Assembly: GCA_013398175.1 (NCBI GenBank)
Contig: VZRZ01003122.1
Coordinates: 108,783 to 172,782 of the forward strand
DNA: 64,000 bases
Direction of reading: 5' to 3'
Source: Climacteris rufus
Taxonomy: Eukaryota; Chordata; Aves; Passeriformes; Climacteridae
Under the pieces are notes generated by a model, which saw only the letters and a list, made by a program, of their open reading frames with translations, was not told where the DNA came from and did no database searches. A program made the position numbers and the translations under genes. This document shows positions 25,201-37,462 of the stretch, piece after piece. The number at the start of each line of letters is the position of its first letter. The first letter of the stretch is position 1.

Positions 25201-28200
25201 TAAAATGGGTTCCTTTCCCTGATTCCTGCCTGTGATCAGATAATGACCTTCGTAAGCAAAACAACCCCAGCTGTATTTCATAGTGGGAATATACTTCTGT
25301 ACATTGTAATGAGCTGTTAACAGGGAACAGTATCGTGTGAAAATCTGCACGTTTCCCATGATGCTGCCTGATTTAAAAGCCAAATATAAATTATTTGGTA
25401 TTGCAGATTTCAAGGTCAGCATTGGCCATAAGATCTAGTTTTTGACCCCCAAAAAACAATGTTTTCAGCAGGCTGGAATTTAAAATAGAAAAACCTGATC
25501 TGTTGGGAATCTCGGGAGTTGTGTGAGAAGTATCATAGCACCTGTGTCAGGTACCTGTAAGTGTGTGGCTGGAGTGGATGGCTTGAGTGATGAAAGGGGA
25601 AATAAACCTTAGCTCCTCCAAAACTCATCCCTACAAGGCTGCTGAAGGAAGGTATCCTGAGTTTTGCAAGCAGTCACGAGTTGGTGAAATTCGTCGAGTT
25701 TGGGGAGGTTTCTAGCAGAGCCAGGAGCTGGTTTTCACAGCTAGGTTGAGTTCCCAGGGTTCTCTTCCTGATGCCAAGCAGCACATGGACACATGGCTGG
25801 GGCTCCAGAGTAATTTCTGCACTGTGGCACTTTTTCTGCTGGATGTGAATACCTGATTATTAAGCATATATTACAATTCTGAATATTATTTTAGCTGCAA
25901 GTTCAGTTTCCATCCTCTCCAGCTTTTTAGGTTTGATCGTATTCCAGAGGCTTACTAAAAACATGCGAAGAATTTCAGCAAAACTCTCTGGAACACTTTT
26001 GTTAAATTCTTTCAGTCATGCAAGCTAAATTAAATGACAGCTCTGTCCACCAAAAGATTACAAATATCAATCAGACTTCTCCCCTAAACTCATGAAGGAA
26101 TTAAATGTTTTTCTAAAAGTCTTCTATTCCCCTTAATAATCTCTTTGGCTGTTCTCTTTACTTTACATATTTTTGAAGTGTGTTGAAAGGGATAATTTTT
26201 GCCCTAAAGGAGCACAGTTCTTGTAGCTTGCTGACAGTATTTAATCTGAATTTGTGGGCACAGTTTTGGGTATTGCTCAAATTGATATTTGCAATACCAC
26301 GGGCATAGTTTCCAAAAGGAGAAAACAGCTATTAAACTGCAGTCCAAGAAAGACGATGCTGAGCTCTTTTCAGAGAGGGGAGATTAATGATAAAAAGTAT
26401 ATTGCAGCTCCCACTGTTTATGTTAAAATTGGAAAAATAACACCAGGTGGCTCAGTGGGCTGGTGGGATGATGAGCTCTGAGAAAAGTGGTTGTAAAGAA
26501 TGAGGAGTTAAAAAGATTTCAACATACGGTGGCCTGTCCAAGACAAGCTGAGTCATTACCCTGCGTTGCTGCATCTGTTTTTGTCTGGTCACTGTACAGT
26601 TATGAATAATCATGTAAATCACGCTGGGATGCCCCGGGGAGCTTTCCTTGCAGGAAGGCTCAGCACACCGTTCCCGTCTGCCTTGTTTTTTAAGCTGTAG
26701 GGAGACCACAAGACAAGCTAAGGAACAAAGATGTACATGGAAACCAGATGTGACTGCCCACTGACCCTTGGAGCCCTTCGTGCTGATGCCCTGGCACTGC
26801 CTGCCCTACCCATCCGGACGGTCATGGTCTAAAAGGGATGAGATTGGAAATAAAACTGATGAATGCTTGATCTATTAGAACTTGTAGTGAGGAGCAAAGG
26901 GAGTTTCCTGCTGTGGTGGTTGTATGGATGGGGGAGGAAAACCCTGCAGCTCCCTGAGAGGTGCGTGAATGTGTGTGCCCGGACTCCCACAGCGAGTGCT
27001 CCAGTTTACATCGGGTACATTACAGTGTATTTTTGCCATTATGGTTTAGCAAAGAGGAGTAGATATGACAGTAAACTCTTACAGCTGGGTGAGTTGTGAT
27101 TAAGTTAAAGCTATCTCACTGTTACATACTACTTTTGTGATCACCAGACTGTGTATTTTCCTGCCTCTTACCATGGGCTTTAAACCACAGGACATGAATA
27201 AACCGTAATGTTAGGGTACAGTCAGCTCTGCTTGCTATTTAAGGATGGGGAATCTATGTTCAGTCCACCAAATATAATTTCATAAAGCATGCAGACCATC
27301 AGGGAGGTTGTGGAATGGTTGATGAGTGGGACTATGGCTGCTGCTCTGGATGAAGCTGAGACATCCAACAGCATTCCTGGGTCTGGTTGCACCAATGGAG
27401 TGGAGTGGGATTTCCACCCCACACTCGGTCTGCTGCTAAGTGTTCCAGTAGGTTTTGTGTCATGGGCTCTGTTTCTCCCAGAGCCAGCTGTGATATTTGA
27501 CTAATTGAACCTCCCTGTGGTTATCAGCAGCTAGGGAGGACATGGCTGAGGATGGAGATTTTCTCCTGGGAAAGGAAAGAGAAGTATGGCACAGGGATGT
27601 CACGTTCACTTGATTCAAAGTTGAAGCCCACGTGACATTTCTGAGAAAGTTCCTGTTTTATTGTGGCTACAAAGGCATAGAAATTAAACTGCTAATTTAT
27701 GGCATGTCAAGAAAAAAAGTAGTACTACAAGAAACGCTCAGTTATTTTAATGTTTGAAAACACACAATTGAAAAATCCTGATTTTCCCTTGCCCCCTGCT
27801 GAGCTTATTAAATCAGAAAATATCCCAAAGCTTAATTCTCTCTGCCAGAAAGTTCCTCTGTTGTTTTGGGTAAGTCATGAAAGTTGTGCCGCCTGGGCTG
27901 CGTGGTGGGGTCTCGTCTGGCTTGCTCTGTTCCTTGGATGCAGAGGAGAGAGCATCCCACGGAGCAGTGAGCATCCTGCTGCTGCACAGCCTGGGTCCCT
28001 TCCTGCACAGTGGGCTTGGGTGTTAGCAGTGATGCACTGGGGCAATGGGTTTGAACTGGTGTGTGTGCTAATCAGCTGCTGGGTGTGGGAGACCCTCATT
28101 CCTCGAGCTGAGGGCTGCTGTTAGCTGGGGCCTTCGTTGTGAAGGCTTGAGCAGCTGGCATGTTTGGTTCCTGTGTAAGTTCCTCCCTGTGCTATCCCCA

Positions 28201-29649
28201 GCATTGCACTTGCCTTTTTGTTTGTTATTTTTTTGTGGTTACACCATATTCTGGGAGAGGCCTGTAAATGTCTAAACAAAACAGAATTCCTGAAAAGTGA
28301 ACTTAAACAGCCTGAGCCAAAGCATGCTGGAGGCCATGGAAGCACATCCCCTGAGTTTAGAGGAGATGAGCTGCATTTTGCTGCCTACTGTGGATGTGGG
28401 GCTCACCTAGCATGGTTCTCACCATGGTGTGGGCCAAGGAGAGCTTTGCTGCAGCTGGGGAACCCAAAGGGGTCTCACATGGAGCCATTTGTTTTTCATT
28501 ATGTTATGCTCCTCTAATATAAACACTAAGGTATGTGGACATTGCTGTGGACAGGGCGAGCCAGATGCCAAAAGCATTCCTCTGAGGCTGTATAAACTTC
28601 AGCAGATAAATATTTTAGAAACTGTTTTCTAAGGCTAGCTTAATAGTTTAAAAATATAACCTAGATTCCAGATATTAAAAAATGCCTTGCAAGGCATGCA
28701 TATTGCTGCAAGAGATGGAACTAACTAAACCCCTGAAGTATGCGGAAAGTTGCCATTTTGCAATATCTTCTCTGTTACTTATCCCTTTCATTTTTATTTT
28801 TTTTAAGCACTGAGATTAAATTCAAGAAGCTTTTAACAGCAGAGTGGCAGTGATAGAAATTTTCAGCGTATATTAACTAGCTGACTCACACTTTTTCAAA
28901 GGGGATCTGGGTTTATGATTGAGTAGCTGGCTGCTTTCAGCAACAGCAAAATCAGGAAAGTCAGTGAAGAGAGAAAGCTGATAGTATTTGTCTAATCCCT
29001 CCGTGTGCTGTGATGGGAGTGTGGGAAGCTCCCACCCGTGTTTGGAAAGTGGTCCTGACCCCGTGCTCAGGGGAGGCATTCAAGTCCCTGTCTCAGGAAT
29101 GTGCAACCTCTCACTGTTACTTAGAACTCAGATTTCAATCATCCCTTAAAAGGTGCTTTCATTGTGTCACTTGGATACCTCAAAAACTTTGACTGCATCC
29201 TCTGTGCTTCAAGAGTGAGAAATGAGATTCTTTTAGGCTGTTTGTGGTGTCCATACAGACCCAAGAGATCTGCCATTTCCTTTCACATGTTACTTCTTCT
29301 ATGGGAGATAGTCCCTGAAAGCAGTGAGAATCCTTGAAAAGAGGTTTCTCTTGCTACAGTTTTTTCCCCTATCTGGCCTAATTTTGGACATGTGTTTTGT
29401 AGTTGACCCCAGAGCTTTGGTTATATTCGGGTCCTGCAGGGCTGGGCAATGCATTGCAGCTCCTGTGATGCTCACCAGGCAGAAGCCAAAGGGCAGAATG
29501 ACTCAGTGTGGTTTTTCCTCCTTGCTTTGTTTCTTCCACTGAGGTTTTGTGTGCAACTTTGTCCGTGAATGAACCTGAGCTCATCAGTGCTTTGGCATAT
29601 GGAGCGTGTTGGGGTCTTGTCCCACTGTCCTGGCTCCACTGAGTCCTGT

Positions 29650-29675
29650 CCCCCTCCCCACCACCCTGTCCCCCC
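29650..29675 (-). other. G-quadruplex motif upstream of exon 7
   Basis: The + strand shows C runs of 5, 4, 3 and 6 separated by 1, 4 and 3 bases. The minus strand therefore has four G runs of at least three with short loops, which is a canonical quadruplex pattern. It lies about 75 bases before the exon 7 acceptor, on the template strand of GPC3 transcription. Confidence 0.7.
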
Positions 29676-29751
29676 ACAAGCACAGGGTGAAGCAGCAGAG
29701 AGGGTGGAGGGAAGCAGCTGATGAGTGACTGTGGCACCTCATGTCTTTCAG

Positions 29752-29902
29752 CTGCTCAGAGGGATGACTTTGCCCCGTCGAAAAGCTCCAGGAACAACCC
29801 CAGAGGAGGAGGAGAGTGGAGACTGCGACGATGAAGATGACTGTGGCAGAGGCTCTGGGGATGGAGAGCTGCGAGTGAGGAACCAGCTCCGCTTCTTAGC
29901 AG
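29752..29902 (+). CDS. GPC3: Glypican-3, coding exon 7 (acidic stalk with heparan-sulphate attachment sites)
   Basis: The exon has 50 codons plus one base and reads from LLRGMTLPRRKAPGTTPEEE to VRNQLRFLA. Its key part is ESGDCDDEDDCGRGSGDG. Two Ser-Gly pairs, each next to acidic residues, match the two glycosaminoglycan attachment serines of mammalian GPC3, and the two cysteines between them are kept. The NQLRFLA end is almost unchanged. Compared with human GPC3 as I recall it, the linker after LLR is three residues shorter and differs in sequence, with a run of four Glu (GAG codons). The acceptor TCTTTCAG is in phase 0. The donor GTGATG is in phase 1, leaving G to form the next Glu codon. 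This stalk carries the sugar chains close to the membrane. Confidence 0.96.
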
Positions 29903-32366
29903 GTGATGGGGATGGTGGTATTGTAGCAGCTGCCCCTCTGTGGGTCTCAGGTTTTGGTGATGGTGTGGGGAGCTGCTCCCTGGGGTCTGCTCAGGGCCTC
30001 CAGTGCCCTTCACAGCCACAGCCCAGAGGCTATGGATGCCCAGCACTGTGCCAGCTCACCTTGGTGCCAGCTGAGGCAGCAGCTGGAGAAGAAATGCTTT
30101 TCCAGGCTGGTTTTGCAGGGGTGAGTTGAGGGCAACTCGCCAGAGAGGATTCAAGGCAGGTTGCAGACTTGATGTAGATCCCAGAGTCACCCTCTTCTCT
30201 CCTTCTCACTGCTGCCTGCAATCCTGAGCTTGGAGATGAGCTTCTCAGCATTCTGGAGGGCATCAGAAAGTCAGGAAGGCTTGTTTGACTGCATCAAATG
30301 ATGGCTATTTCTGATCTAGAGTTCACAAACCTGTGGCAACTTTTTTCAAATAACTCAGGCTCATTTTGCAGAAGTGATTTAGGTACTCAGGGGCCTAAAT
30401 CTGCATCGCTTGCTGGTGTGAGTCATGTCTTTGGTTGCTTTGAAAATGGCCCTGAGGCACTTCTGATGTTATTAATGAGGTCACTGGTTGCCTATTGGGA
30501 GGAGAAAGGAAAGGACCAGTTGTGACTTGGGCAGTCAGACGTGCTGTTGGCGTGGGCCTTCTCCTTGACCCACTGACCACTCCGTGGAGCCCAGCAGCAT
30601 CATCCTGTTTGCTTGTGTGAGCAAGCCCAGGCTGTTGGAGGCTGTGTCTGGTGTGGATGAGCAGTGCTGGACGTTGGTCTGTGGGCTGGAGGCTTGGCCC
30701 AATTAATGCTGGTTCCAGAGCTACACAGTGCTCTTCGAGAGACCAGACAACTGAACCTGGATAAAATCAGCTTTGCAGCTTTGAAGTTTAAAAGGCAAAT
30801 TTGGGCTCCTAAACGAAGCACAGATGTTTATAAATTCCCTCCCATTGGTCTGGGATAATTAAAATATCCTTAATGAAGTGAGACCTGAAATATTAAATGC
30901 CAGTCTCATATCAAAGATTATTGACACATTATGTAAAATGCATAAAATACATATATTCAAATATTAAGTAAGGGAAAGAAAAGACTTTAAGTCCTCCACT
31001 CCAAGTCTGAAAGAGAAACATAGAATTCTGAGAAGGATAAAATATACTTTATTTCATCCAAGAACTAAATAACAAAGTTTGTGTTAAAGAAATACAGGTG
31101 ATACACAGTGTCCTGTGTTGAGAGCAGAGATACGTGTTTCATTTTCCATGATCTTTGTGCCACACCTTGATGCTATTTTTAATGTGTTTCTAATTTCCTC
31201 TTAAAGCCTTCCCCACACAATCATCAGTAATCTCTGAGGCTGGAGATGTGATCCTTTCTGCCTGTTTCTCTCTCTCTAGGCTAGTTTAATCATGTAGTGA
31301 TCTCCCTGACAACTTGCCCTTCTGGCAACTTAGACCCCTCTTGTCACTGTGGTGAACGTAGGAAAGGAGGACTTGTCCTCTCTGTGCTGCTCTGCTGGAG
31401 GGTGTTTGCTGCTGCCTTTGCTATGGGATGGGTAAATATTAACTTTAAAGCAGCCGTGTCTCTGGGGCATGGGGTTCCTGGCAGGTAAAGTCTTTCGAGT
31501 TGTTGAGAGCATGAGGTTTGTCTAACAGAGCTTTAAGGCACTGACTGAGCTCAGAGGGCACAAGCTGTGCCATCAGGGAGACCTTCTGGTTCTTCCTTGC
31601 TTGCCCATGCCATAATGCTTTTTCTTCAGTGTTTTGCTTTAGAGGAAAAAGGTGAAACTGATCTGACAGTGACAGAATCCTATTTGGTTGGTATTGGATA
31701 TAAACTGTGACTCTGTTCAAGTTTTATGTTGGAAACGAGCCCAGGAAAAGTTGCTGATGGTGTGGAAATACTCACTTTCAACATTTTTGAGAATGATATT
31801 TCTTTTTACTTTGAAAGGGTATTTTTCAATTAATTTTTTTTCCATCGTATCACATGTACATAGCAAGAAATAAAAGGGACCAGAAACCGTTCCACATTCC
31901 ATTCCCCCCCTCCACAAATTCTAAATTTTAGGGTAGCATGCCGATTTGAAATCATGCCAGGCTTTGAAATCTGGAAATAGTTTACAAAATGAACTTTTAC
32001 ATTTAATGTGGCTTTATCTCTCTCCTTCCCAAGGTGGTTACCCTGTAATAGAGGCAGAAAGGACTGGGAGTGGCTGGGGTTGTGTTGCTGAGCCCCCGGT
32101 TTTATCCCGTGCTGGATGCTCTGCAGTGCTAAGGCAGGAACATGGATGGATGGCTGTGCTGTAGTGCAGTGGTCAAACACAACAACCCCTCTGAGCAGGT
32201 TTGAGTGCCTCTGCTGACCCTCAGGGTTTGCAGTCAGAGAACACAGTTTGGGGTTTTGCCCTCCTTTTCTTAGACGCTTTGCTCAGCTTAGTAGGAAATC
32301 AGCAGTGGGGAACTTCTCCATTCCAAAGGGTTTCCCAAGCACTCCAAATGGACTTGGTGATGCCTT

Positions 32367-32390
32367 GAGGAGGAGGAGGAGGAGGAGAGG
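32367..32390 (+). repeat. (GAG)n microsatellite
   Basis: About seven GAG units, the last one imperfect, lie in intron 7. This is a purine-only tract. Confidence 0.9.
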
Positions 32391-33256
32391 TGAGTGTCTT
32401 GGGCTGGCACTGATTTTGGCTCTTGGTTGAGTGAAAACATGGACAGCGTTTGCCACCTCTGAAGCCTTTGCATCTCTCAGGTGCAGTGTGAGTTTCTCCT
32501 GTTCTCCAGTGTGGGTGCCACTGGTCCTGCTGGATAACTGCAAACATCTGCTGAGTACTGGGCTCAACGAGATGTCCCCTCAGAAGGTCTTGAAAATAAA
32601 GAGATAAAAAAAGAGGGAAAGGAAAAATAAAAGTCACTCTAAAATACAGACTAGTTTTGATTTATCGCCTGTTGTATAAAATGTAACCTTTGTTTCCTAT
32701 TTATAATGAGCCTATAATAACTGGACAGTCAACCTAAACTTTAATGATTTAAACATACTTGTAAACTGTCAAGTCAAAAGTTTGTGAGTGACTATAAACA
32801 TATGTTGGTGAGCCCTATATGCTAATAAATTCATTATTATGTTGCCCCAGTGGGAAACACGGAGATGGCAGGCTTTTTTTTATGATAGATCTTTTATTGT
32901 TTGTCACATCTGCAACACATTAAGGGTTTTGAAGGCAGATGATGTTTACAATAAGGGGGAGGACTGAAAACCTCCCAGCTCAGAGAAGAGTGCATCCTGT
33001 TTGTCAATGGAGTACCCATGGAGCCGGCACCCTGGCCATGCAGCCCTAAAAATAGAGCTCTGTACATACACACACATATATTTATGCCACACCAATGGCA
33101 AATCATGTCTGCGAATGAATTATAGTATTTCCCCCCCAAATTATGAGTCAGTGCAAATGTCTTCCAGGCTCTGTGATGCAGACATGTGCTCACAGCCTGC
33201 TGGGATCAGTCATCCTGCACCAGGCACCCAAAGCAAGAAGAGCCCAGGCTGGCTGG

Positions 33257-33282
33257 TGCTTTGCTGATGCTTTGCTGATGCT
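33257..33282 (+). repeat. Tandem duplication of an 11-base unit
   Basis: The unit TGCTTTGCTGA occurs twice head to tail and is followed by a partial third copy (TGCT). Confidence 0.85.
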
Positions 33283-33781
33283 CCAGCCAGCCACCCCCAA
33301 TTAGCTCACCTCTGGTTTGCTCGCTCCAGATGCCACTTGGAACCAATGAACTCGTTGCCAGGGAGCCTGGAAATAAAACTTGGGTGCTGGAGAGTCTCCT
33401 GTGCTGCAGCTTCATCAAGTGCTGGGGGAGAGCAAAGGGCAGGCACTTCAGGGAGTTTGCAAAGGTCGTGTGGTCCAGCTCACTGGTGCCCCTTGGTATC
33501 TCACAAGCTTTGCTGGGAGGAAAATCTCTCTTTTAGTAGCTGAAGCATCCAGGGAATGTTCTGAGTGATGCAGCAACTGGGGGAAGGGGTTGGGAACTTG
33601 AGGGAAAGATTTACTCTTCCAAAATATCTGTGTTAGGCAGCAACAAAAGTTGTCTTGGGAACAGATGGATTTGGCAGAATTAAGTAGAAATAGTTTGTCC
33701 TGGGAAGGGAAGTTGGCCTCATCCCATGAGATATGTAAGGATAGATGTGTGCAATAAAGATGTATAAAGATGGCTCTGGAA

Positions 33782-33797
33782 GTGTGTGTGTGTGTGT
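33782..33797 (+). repeat. (GT)8 microsatellite
   Basis: A plain dinucleotide repeat in intron 7. Confidence 0.95.
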
Positions 33798-35372
33798 AGA
33801 ACAGCTCCCCTGCCTGGCTGCTGCTGCTGCAGTAACGTGCAGTTAGTTTTCCTCTCAGCTCTCCCTTGGCTATTTTGAAGGGAGAGAGGGAGTTTGTAGT
33901 TTAAACCCTTGAGGAAGCCCCGAGTTTTCCTGCACCCTGCCCATTTGGTGCCAGACTCGCTGTCTGGGCTGGACTACATGTGGGTTTCCAACAATTCACA
34001 CCATGCCCAGGTGCTTTTTGAAAGATCAGCACAGTCTTCCCCTAGATTTACTCAGATCTGTAACTCTTTAGTAACTTCTGGCTTGCTTTGCCACTGATTT
34101 ATCCACTTGGCAGGGTTTTTTTGAGTGCTCTCATCAAATTGCAGCCTTGAACATCACCTCTGGGCTGGCTGAGCGTGGTCTCTTCCCAGGTGGAGAAGCT
34201 GTTTGTTGGTAGCCCCTTTATCCTTGTTACAAAGGCCTTGTTGCTTCCAAATGGGAATACAGGCATGTCACAGGGCAGGAGAGGTCTCTATGTTTGTGTG
34301 GTGGCTGTGCCCTGTGTGGGCACAGAGTGGGACCCCTGTGTTTTCTATCTTGCACCATGTTTTTGGAAGCTGCTCTGAAACCCTGTGAGTTGCAACTTTC
34401 ATCCTATGCTGCTTTTCAACAACTCCAGATGTCCCAGGAAAGCATTTCACGGCTTAGAAGTCTCAGTGCTGAGATGATGTTCCTACAGCTCAGCCCTTGG
34501 CAACCTTCCTTCCCTCACTGCATTTTCCCTCAGGTTTATTGCAGGAGGGTGCCATCAATCCAAGCTCTCTCCCTGAGCAGGGAAAAGGAGACGCCTCTGT
34601 TACAATTTGAATTGCTTTTTCATGGGGTGCGAAAGGCTGCTCATTTTGGGGGTCAAACAGGTACCAGGAGGTTTCTCTGCCGTAGTGGCAGCAGGGGAGG
34701 CCAGACAGGGTCGCTTTGGGTGCTGCCCTCCTGGTTTCTGCAGCTCATTCCTGCGGGAAGGGTTCCTCCAAAGGGACTATTTGTGCTGGAAAAGGGGACG
34801 CTCCCAACCTGGGAGGAGCAATCAGAGTCTGCTGGGGCTCACTCCATGCATGTGCTGGGAGACAGACCAGCAGCAGTTAAAATATTTACAAGATCGTGTT
34901 TTCCCATTCTTTATCACTGTGATCACTGCTCTGCCAATGCCTCCAGGGTGCCCCTATCCCAGCACCTGCATCTGCTGATGCTGCTCTGCTCCATTTACTG
35001 CTGGGTCTTGGGATGTTCATCCCTGTGCTGAGACAGACATTCTCAAACACTCGATTGACTTTTAAAATACTCCTTCCACAGGTGGGAGATATCCCCATCT
35101 GCGTGGGTTTTGCTGACAGTGCAGGGCCACGTGGCTGTTGTCCCTTCCTGCTGAACAGCCTGCAGGCTTGCATGGTCCTGCTGCCAAGTATCGTGTGTGC
35201 AGTATCAATATTGACTGTGCGTGGCTCTGTGCAGCCTTCAGCAGAGGTGGCCTGTCCTTGGCTCAGGCACTGGGTGAGCTGGGTTGGATTGACACAGCAT
35301 CCTTCTGATGGGTTTTTCTGTCTGCTAAAAGCTTTAGGGCTTCTAACTATCATTTTAGTAGCAGCAACTTAC

Positions 35373-35401
35373 TTTTTTTTTTACTTTTTTTTTTTTTTTT
35401 T
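35373..35401 (+). repeat. Poly(T) tract (T10, AC, T17)
   Basis: Two T runs are separated by AC. On the minus strand this would be a poly(A), but I cannot recognise a retrocopy next to it. Confidence 0.9.
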
Positions 35402-36803
35402 CTCCAAAGAGAGTGCTGTTGAATGCTTGACTGAAGCAAGGATAGCAGAAACATGCTGTTTTACAAGACATTCATCCTGTCCCAGGGTGGAAAAATGACA
35501 AGGCCAAATGTCAGCTAGATTATCCTGATGGAAGAGCTGGAATTGTACCAACTGAAACAGTGCAATAGCCTGATTATTGCTTTTCTATTTCAAATGTTTG
35601 TGTTTATTGAGTTTTTCTTTTCATGAAGATTTGGTTGAAAGTCAAGAATTCTTCGTCACTGTCCAAATACAAACTAAAAGATGGAGAGGGAGTCACATGT
35701 AGCAGTTGGCTGATGCTCTAATTGAGTGGCAAGTTCATTAATTTACTTTTGACGTCAGCAGAAAATGATTTTTCTTTATTGACAGACATGGAAAATTATT
35801 GGTGGTGTTTGGAGAAGGGCTTGTTTATAGCATCCTTCAGCTGTTTATGCTGCTGTGACTCTTGCAGGCCTCACTGTACACAGTGTGCATGGTTTGAAGG
35901 ATTCTTGTGACCTCTGTGCTCTGAGTTCCTCCAAAGAAACACTGAGGCCACAACTGAAGACCTAGAAAGTCACCTATCAGAATTTGTACTTTGGGAAAAG
36001 CAAAAACCAGCTATGGAATCAGCAATTAAATCCACTGGACATATTAATCCCATGGTCCTATTTTTTCTGGTTTAAATTTTACTTCATTTTTAAAATGTTT
36101 TTTACATTTTTCAGTGTTGTGCTTACAGATCCAAGTCCATCTGAGCAATTAATATCAGGTATATTTAGGAGCTGACTTCCTCTGCCTCAGTCCCTTCTGA
36201 CCCAAAGCAAAGAATGATGCACCAGTTGTTTAAAAGCTGAATCAGTGGAGGTTGTATACATAAATCACAGGATGCATCACATTCCCAGTGTGAGCAGACA
36301 TTGGTCTAAATCCTTCTTTTGGAAGATGAGGCTGGTTCATGGGCTCAGGGTAAGGGGACTGGGTGAGGCAGAAGGGCTGGAGACACACTGAAGGTCAGAT
36401 GAGATGATGCTTCTGCTGTTACACAAAAATGTGCAAAAGTCTTTGGGAATCTATGATTGCTCCACACTCACAGATGTTTATAATGCCAGTCTGCTGGCAC
36501 AAGGCTCACCCTCTAGTTAGGCTGCAAGTTTGAATAACAGTTTGTACTATGCCAGGGTGTCTAAGGAGATACTTTTCAACAGTGTAATTTGGGAGCTAAT
36601 GTTTCTTTAAATTGTTACCGAGTGCAGCATCTTACATGACTGAACAGCTCAAAACAATTTCAAGTATGCAAAAATGTGCCCAGTTGCAATAGTGATGGCC
36701 ATATTTATCTTTAAAGGATGATGAATCTGTTTTTTGTGGCTGAAAACACATGAATCCTGATGAAGTTGGGAAACACAATTCCTGACTTGGATACATATTT
36801 GCC

Positions 36804-36819
36804 TTTTTTTTTTTTTTTT
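36804..36819 (+). repeat. Poly(T) tract, 16 bases
   Basis: A simple homopolymer in intron 7 with no recognisable element attached. Confidence 0.9.
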
Positions 36820-37322
36820 GCTGGTTTTCGCTGTGAAGAGGCAAAATAGTTTAACTGGTTTTCTTTTCAAGGGACAACAATAAAGGCATATTTCAGACAG
36901 AAGCAGATCAGGTGCTACTTGCTAAAGGACCAACATGATAACCTTACGCTGATAGTCAGGGCACCGTATCTACACATTTTGTTGTACAAAGGGAGGTTTG
37001 TCTGTGAGCCTGATAACAATATAACATGTTGATTGACTTTTCACATAGGAGAGGGTGCCCCTTTCATGAGTGGCTTGGCTTTTACTAATGCCTTACTGCA
37101 GGTAAGCTGATAAGAGCGATTATGGGGATGTAATAAATGAGGCTGTTGGGCACAGCCCTGCTCAGCCTTGCAGGAGAGGACTGTCTCAGCCACACTGGCT
37201 GATGTGTGTGCCCAGCACTTGTATTAGTGTGCCAACACTCAGCTGTAAAACATCATGGGATGTCCTGTGGGCACAGGGCTGGGCCATCCCTCTCCTGCCC
37301 CGTGCCTGCTGCAGCTCCTGTT

Positions 37323-37462
37323 CCCAGAAAATGTCCTCAAGGCCAGGTTGGATGGGACTCTGAGCAACCTGGTCTACTGGAAGGTCCCTGTCTGTGGCAT
37401 GTGGGGTGGAACTGGATGATCTTTAAGGTCCCTTCCAACCCAAACCATTCCATGAGTGTAAA
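37323..37462 (+). mobile_element. CR1 LINE 3' end, slightly decayed
   Basis: Diagnostic CR1 tail strings occur in the usual order: CTCAAGGCCAGGTTGGATGG, GAGCAACCTGGTCTA, TGGATGATCTTTAAGGTCCC and TTCCAACCCAAACCATTCCA. The terminal ATTCTATG-type repeat is mutated (CCATGAGTG). It is 5'-truncated, non-coding, and in sense orientation in intron 7. Confidence 0.93.

Larger units (their letters stand above)
13564..29751 (+). other. GPC3: GPC3 intron 6 (phase 0, 16.2 kb)
   Basis: The intron runs from the GTTTGT donor to the TCTTTCAG acceptor. It contains a CpG-dense block at about 14565-14915 followed by a 12-base G run, a CR1 3' end at about 15499-15675, a two-copy 28-base tandem repeat at 18541-18597, and a very AT-rich, TAAT-rich block at about 18730-19260. 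A strong G-quadruplex motif on the minus strand sits about 75 bases before exon 7. Open frames inside it lack recognisable domains. I see no nested gene. Confidence 0.9.

Noticed and set aside
34294..35031. 245-codon + strand open frame in intron 7
   Set aside because: Cysteine-rich and leucine-rich but without any recognisable motif; overlapping frames are also open, as expected in a GC-rich intron.
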